From Candidatus Aminicenantes bacterium UBA2190 (GTDB lineage: Bacteria > Acidobacteriota > Aminicenantia > UBA2199): DNA of 5,971 nt. Below are positions 5,803 to 5,971 of the stretch, piece after piece. The notes beneath the pieces are model-generated. The model worked only from the letters and a program-made list of their open reading frames with translations, was not told the origin of the DNA and made no database searches. Positions within the stretch are counted from its first letter, which is position 1, and each line of letters opens with the position of its first letter. The translations under genes and the position numbers were made by a program. The stretch lies in contig DCVK01000068.1 of assembly GCA_002335385.1 (NCBI GenBank), positions 1 through 5,971 of the forward strand. Direction: 5' to 3'.

Positions 5803-5812
5803 GCAAGGAATG

Positions 5813-5863
5813 GAAGCAATCGGTTGACGGTCGACGGTAGACGGTAAGAAAAGAAGCAATCGG
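5813..5863 (+). repeat. 11-bp direct repeat bracketing three GACGGTA-type heptads
   Basis: GAAGCAATCGG occurs exactly at 5813-5823 and again at 5853-5863. Between the copies lie GACGGTC (5826-5832), GACGGTA (5833-5839) and GACGGTA (5840-5846), then AGAAAA. The heptads match the GACGGTA and GACGTTA units at 4032-4052. Exact copies flanking a 29-bp insert look like a duplicated target or a tandem duplication that later gained the heptads. Confidence 0.75.
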
Positions 5864-5870
5864 AAGACTT

Positions 5871-5930
5871 AAATTCCAAATCCCAAGCACCAAATTCCAA
5901 ACAAATTCCAAGCTCCAAATTCCAATTTCC
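5871..5930 (+). repeat. AAATTCC-type 7-bp tandem array, eight units
   Basis: The units are AAATTCC, AAATCCC, AAGCACC, AAATTCC, a 4-nt AAAC interruption, then AAATTCC, AAGCTCC, AAATTCC and AATTTCC. Every unit starts AA and ends CC. On the - strand it reads as Trp/Leu/Phe-rich nonsense (GIWSLEF-like), a pattern I associate with spurious proteins from such repeats. It is a second heptad family, unrelated in sequence to GACGTTA. Confidence 0.85.
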
Positions 5931-5971
5931 AAAACGAAAGCTCCTTGGAGATATGATCGAAAGTTGTGTAT

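Larger units (their letters stand above)
5697..5971. other. Non-coding, repeat-rich intergenic region running to the window edge
   Basis: This stretch is visibly less GC-rich than the genes and shows no convincing coding sequence on either strand. From left to right it holds a short inverted repeat (TTCC-ATAA-GGAA, 5710-5721), two hexad arrays, a heptad array bracketed by an 11-bp direct repeat, and an AAATTCC heptad array. A GGAG at 5947-5950 lies only 2 nt before an ATG at 5953, so a gene starting at the right edge cannot be judged. Confidence 0.7.

Noticed and set aside
5633..5932. 99-codon open frame on the - strand through the repeat region (starts MEIGIWSLEFVWNL)
   Set aside because: Its N-terminus is a translation of the AAATTCC array and the middle reads the hexad arrays. 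It overlaps the beta-barrel gene start and has no family resemblance.
5941..5971. Start of a new gene (GGAG then ATG at 5953, reading MIESCV)
   Set aside because: The spacing is only 2 nt and six codons are visible. The CTCC-TT-GGAG palindrome may explain the GGAG.

Overview
The window is GC-rich and looks like bacterial chromosome, probably from a Gram-negative (two-membrane) organism. Two secreted products support this: a predicted lipoprotein and a predicted outer-membrane beta-barrel. Intergenic arrays of degenerate 6- and 7-bp tandem repeats, including an AAATTCC-type array, remind me of uncultivated lineages such as Candidatus Aminicenantes or relatives of Acidobacteria. That placement is an impression from gene order and repeat style, not an identification.

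Positions 1-3990 (+ strand) hold part of a conserved translation/RNA-processing operon: infB (5' end cut off by the window edge), a DUF503/YlxP-like small gene, rbfA, a DHH/DHHA1 phosphoesterase (NrnA type) and truB. The genes are packed with no room for promoters: ATGA overlaps at infB/DUF503 and nrnA/truB, a 1-nt gap before rbfA, and a 20-nt overlap between rbfA and nrnA. Together they cover translation initiation (IF-2), 30S maturation (RbfA), degradation of short RNA oligonucleotides (NrnA) and tRNA U55 pseudouridylation (TruB). The series stops at truB; ribF, rpsO and pnp, which often follow, are absent here.

Positions 3990-4123 lie between two convergent stop codons and are almost entirely repeat. 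Nine 7-bp units read rightward, a roughly 43-bp imperfect hairpin follows, and four 7-bp units read leftward. The left-pointing units supply the stop codon of the next gene.

Positions 4116-5636 (- strand) hold a two-gene unit: first an exported beta-barrel-like protein (5010-5636), then 15 nt downstream a lipoprotein (4116-4994) with two tandem 73-residue repeats and a lipocalin-like C-terminal domain. Both have good Shine-Dalgarno sites, and a weak extended -10 promoter lies upstream. Neither has a function I can name; both should act at the cell envelope.

Positions 5637-5971 are non-coding as far as I can see, AT-richer, and filled with short tandem arrays: GTGNNA hexads, GACGGTA heptads inside an 11-bp direct repeat, and AAATTCC heptads. 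Four arrays of two different unit lengths all end in the same AGCAAG motif. I consider this repeat family the most unusual thing here. I see no defence system, CRISPR array, transposase, tRNA or rRNA.
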